DNA of 7,898 nt from Litorivicinus sp. (GTDB lineage Bacteria; Pseudomonadota; Gammaproteobacteria; Pseudomonadales; Litorivicinaceae). Below the pieces are notes generated by a model. That model made no database searches, had not been told where the DNA came from, and worked only from the letters and a program-made list of their open reading frames with translations. Positions 6,358 through 7,898 of the stretch are shown here, in pieces (position 1 is the stretch's first letter; every line of letters begins with the position of its first letter). The stretch spans positions 1-7,898 of the forward strand of contig JAGYIK010000050.1 in the NCBI GenBank assembly GCA_018402605.1, in the 5' to 3' direction. A program made the position numbers and the translations under genes.

Positions 6358-6530
6358 TGCGACGCTCCTGGTGCAAAAGAACAGATTGCGCCAGAAGCTC
6401 CGCTGGTGGATCCAAAAGCCATGGGATCCGGTGCGCTGTAGGGATCTGGCGGGTTTCCGCCTAACCATTCAGCCGAAACCACAGCAAAAATGCAAATAAA
6501 AACAATCACAATCCCAGTGCGACGGCTCAT
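6354..6530 (-). CDS. 58-residue membrane or exported small protein
   Basis: I do not recognise this family. The N-terminus is MSRRTGIVIVFICIFAVVSA: two arginines and then a hydrophobic run of about 15 residues. This could be a single membrane segment, or a signal peptide cleaved after VSA at residue 20. The remaining 38 residues (EWLGG, then a Pro/Asp/Ser/Ala/Gly-rich tail with one Cys at 50) would be periplasmic. Support that it is translated is positional. Its ATG overlaps the TGA of the YeeE/YedE gene (ATGA, 6527-6530) with a GGGGAGG ribosome binding site just upstream. Its own TGA overlaps the ogt ATG in the same way (6354-6357). Low-complexity composition means no function can be proposed from sequence; position suggests a partner of the transporter. 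Confidence 0.7.
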   Translation of the reverse strand: MSRRTGIVIVFICIFAVVSAEWLGGNPPDPYSAPDPMAFGSTSGASGAICSFAPGASQ

Positions 6531-7585
6531 GCGCCCTCCCCACTGGCTCGCGCCCAAAGCCACTCTCGGCCGCGGACTCCTGCCACGCTACCGAGGAACC
6601 CAGCCAACATCCACGCCCAGCCATGACCGGATCCGGATGCGATCCCACTAAATAACGCGCCGACATTGCAGCCAAACGCCAACCGCGAGGACATACCGAG
6701 CATCAAGCCTGCTAAAGCCACCACGATGAAAATCCAAGGCTTCAGTGTCGGCCACAGCGGCGTGTCTTTCGCCCCATGCCACGCAGCTAAGGCAGCGCCA
6801 CCGATCAGTCCCATACTGGTCAGCGAGGCAGTATCTGTGAGAATTGAGGCCGATAGTGCGCCTGCATTAATTGGATGGGTCCAAAATGCAGCCTGTGACG
6901 GATCCCAACCCAAGGCCACAGCACCCTTGGCTACCCAAAGGCCCAAACCATAGACCACCCCCCAAGGCTGACCCGCGACCAACACGTGCACGATCGCCAG
7001 CGCCGCTAAAATGATGGCGGCGATCATCAACTTTCGATTCCACAGGGGTTCTGTGGTGTAGCGCGCGACAATGAAACCGACCACAGCAAGGCCAGCCAAC
7101 GTCACACCCACACTCCCCCAAACACCAAAGGTCTGCGGCAAACTTACCACCGGATGCGGCGTGAAGGCGACGGCTGCGGGCACTAGTAATGTACCGAGAA
7201 AACTACCAATACAGAACAATGGAAGTGCAACGATGGCGAGTAGATTACCTGAGCCGGCATTCACGAGAGTACCGGACCCGCAGCCTATGATGAGCTGCAT
7301 GGCGAAGCCAAATACGAAAGCCGAAAGCACCATGGTCAGCGAGATCGGCGCGATTGCACCCAACATTTGACCGGGCGCGAAGGCAATAAGCGGTTGGATC
7401 GCGATCGCCGTCAGACCGATTGCGACCAGTTGTGCCATTACCCCCTGCCCGTTTCTTTGCAGAATCAGACGACGCCACGGCCCGGCAAAGCCAAAACCGA
7501 ATCGCTCAAGCGCAAAACCAATGGCTAAGCCAATACCCAGTAGTAACGCAAAACGCACGCCCGCTGTGACAGCGAGCGTGCTCAT
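6527..7585 (-). CDS. YeeE/YedE family sulfur-compound transporter
   Basis: A 352-residue inner-membrane protein of the YeeE/YedE (TsuA, sulfur transport) family, whose characterised member imports thiosulfate. It is almost entirely hydrophobic with many membrane segments and shows the expected internal duplication. The first half has GCGSGTLVNAGSGN with Cys102; the second has FGCNVGALFSGIASGSGHGWAW with Cys306. At GFGFAG (30-35) the position often occupied by Cys in relatives (GFCFAG, from memory) is Gly, and there is no Cys between residues 126 and 305, so it has fewer cysteines than thiosulfate-conducting members. The start is uncertain: ATG 7585 leaves a short tail before the first membrane segment, while TTG 7618 would give 363 residues. 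Neither has a good ribosome binding site. A rhodanese lies directly upstream. The stop overlaps the start of the 58-residue gene. Confidence 0.9.
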   Translation of the reverse strand: MSTLAVTAGVRFALLLGIGLAIGFALERFGFGFAGPWRRLILQRNGQGVMAQLVAIGLTAIAIQPLIAFAPGQMLGAIAPISLTMVLSAFVFGFAMQLIIGCGSGTLVNAGSGNLLAIVALPLFCIGSFLGTLLVPAAVAFTPHPVVSLPQTFGVWGSVGVTLAGLAVVGFIVARYTTEPLWNRKLMIAAIILAALAIVHVLVAGQPWGVVYGLGLWVAKGAVALGWDPSQAAFWTHPINAGALSASILTDTASLTSMGLIGGAALAAWHGAKDTPLWPTLKPWIFIVVALAGLMLGMSSRLAFGCNVGALFSGIASGSGHGWAWMLAGFLGSVAGVRGREWLWARASGEGA

Positions 7586-7621
7586 GAGGGTGAAAATGAG
7601 GAGGCAGCGTGTAATCAAAAA

Positions 7622-7898
7622 TTAGTTCGCCAAGTTGTTAAACCATTTCTTCGTTTTTAAGAATGAGAATTCAAGCGCCGAAGGAACATTCTCCATTGGC
7701 TGGCCTGCTTGCGACCATTCAACCATCGATTCCGCATACAACTTCACATCCGGCACCTGCGCAACTTCACTTAACACAAACCAGTTGGTCGCGGCCCAAT
7801 GGCCCGTGTTGCAATACGAAATCGTATTGGCTTGATTCAATCCGTTATCATTGACGATCGAAGATACTTCGTTGGCATGCTTCAGTAGCGGCGTATTC
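7622..7898 (-). CDS. Rhodanese-like sulfurtransferase, C-terminal part (runs off the window)
   Basis: The last 91 residues of a rhodanese-domain sulfurtransferase whose beginning lies beyond the right edge; the frame is open to base 7898. Such enzymes carry sulfane sulfur as a persulfide on an active cysteine and pass it from donors such as thiosulfate to acceptors. The active loop is SYCNTGHWAATNWFVL, with the catalytic Cys encoded at 7811-7813. VKLYAESMVEWSQAG follows, the usual final helix and strand region of the domain. The loop CNTGHW has Trp where many single-domain rhodaneses have Arg. The gene ends 36 bases before the preferred YeeE/YedE start (3 bases before the TTG alternative), so the two are very probably cotranscribed. 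I cannot tell whether this is a single or tandem-domain protein or whether it has a signal peptide. Confidence 0.88.
   Translation of the reverse strand, partial: NTPLLKHANEVSSIVNDNGLNQANTISYCNTGHWAATNWFVLSEVAQVPDVKLYAESMVEWSQAGQPMENVPSALEFSFLKTKKWFNNLAN

Noticed and set aside
6060..6464. 134-residue plus-strand frame antisense to ogt
   Set aside because: The opposite strand carries an intact methyltransferase and the small-protein frame; this one has no motif or start signal.

Overview
The window looks like ordinary chromosomal DNA of a proteobacterium, most likely a gammaproteobacterium. The evidence is a full-length YdiJ-type two-domain flavin/iron-sulfur dehydrogenase, a YcgN (UPF0260) protein and a PpnP-type nucleoside phosphorylase, all of which resemble their Escherichia coli counterparts from memory. 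Base composition is even. I see no insertion sequence, phage gene, tRNA, rRNA or CRISPR array. Genus cannot be judged from this window.

Layout from left to right. Positions 1-197 hold nothing I can assign. A 1011-residue YdiJ-like dehydrogenase (198-3233, minus) is divergent from ycgN (3325-3762, plus). The 91-base gap between them carries a perfect 12-base palindrome inside two candidate, face-to-face promoters. ycgN abuts, stop codon to stop codon, an alpha/beta hydrolase (3763-4701, minus). That hydrolase begins well inside the end of ppnP (4631-4909, minus). Upstream of ppnP, and probably read in the same direction, is a DUF1330 gene (4976-5269, minus). A Fur-box-like A/T-rich dyad lies in the 66-base gap between the two.

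An AlkA-like 3-methyladenine DNA glycosylase (5293-5910, plus) is divergent from the DUF1330 gene across only 23 bases. It is convergent with, and overlaps by 24 bases, an Ogt-type O6-methylguanine methyltransferase (5887-6357, minus). The overlap contains a perfect hairpin. The methyltransferase is the last gene of a tightly packed minus-strand series: a rhodanese sulfurtransferase entering from the right edge (7622 to beyond 7898), a YeeE/YedE sulfur-compound transporter (6527-7585), an undescribed 58-residue membrane or exported protein (6354-6530), then ogt. The last three are joined by ATGA stop/start overlaps.

Functionally there are three themes. The rhodanese and YeeE/YedE protein suggest uptake and handling of thiosulfate or other sulfane sulfur. 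AlkA-like and Ogt repair methylated DNA, and ogt is physically coupled to the sulfur genes. The left half is small-molecule metabolism: 2-hydroxyacid oxidation, nucleoside phosphorolysis and an unassigned hydrolase. Nothing here forms an obvious new defence or mobile system. The most distinctive points are the 58-residue protein wedged between the transporter and ogt, the ppnP/hydrolase reading-frame overlap, and the shared palindrome between ydiJ and ycgN.
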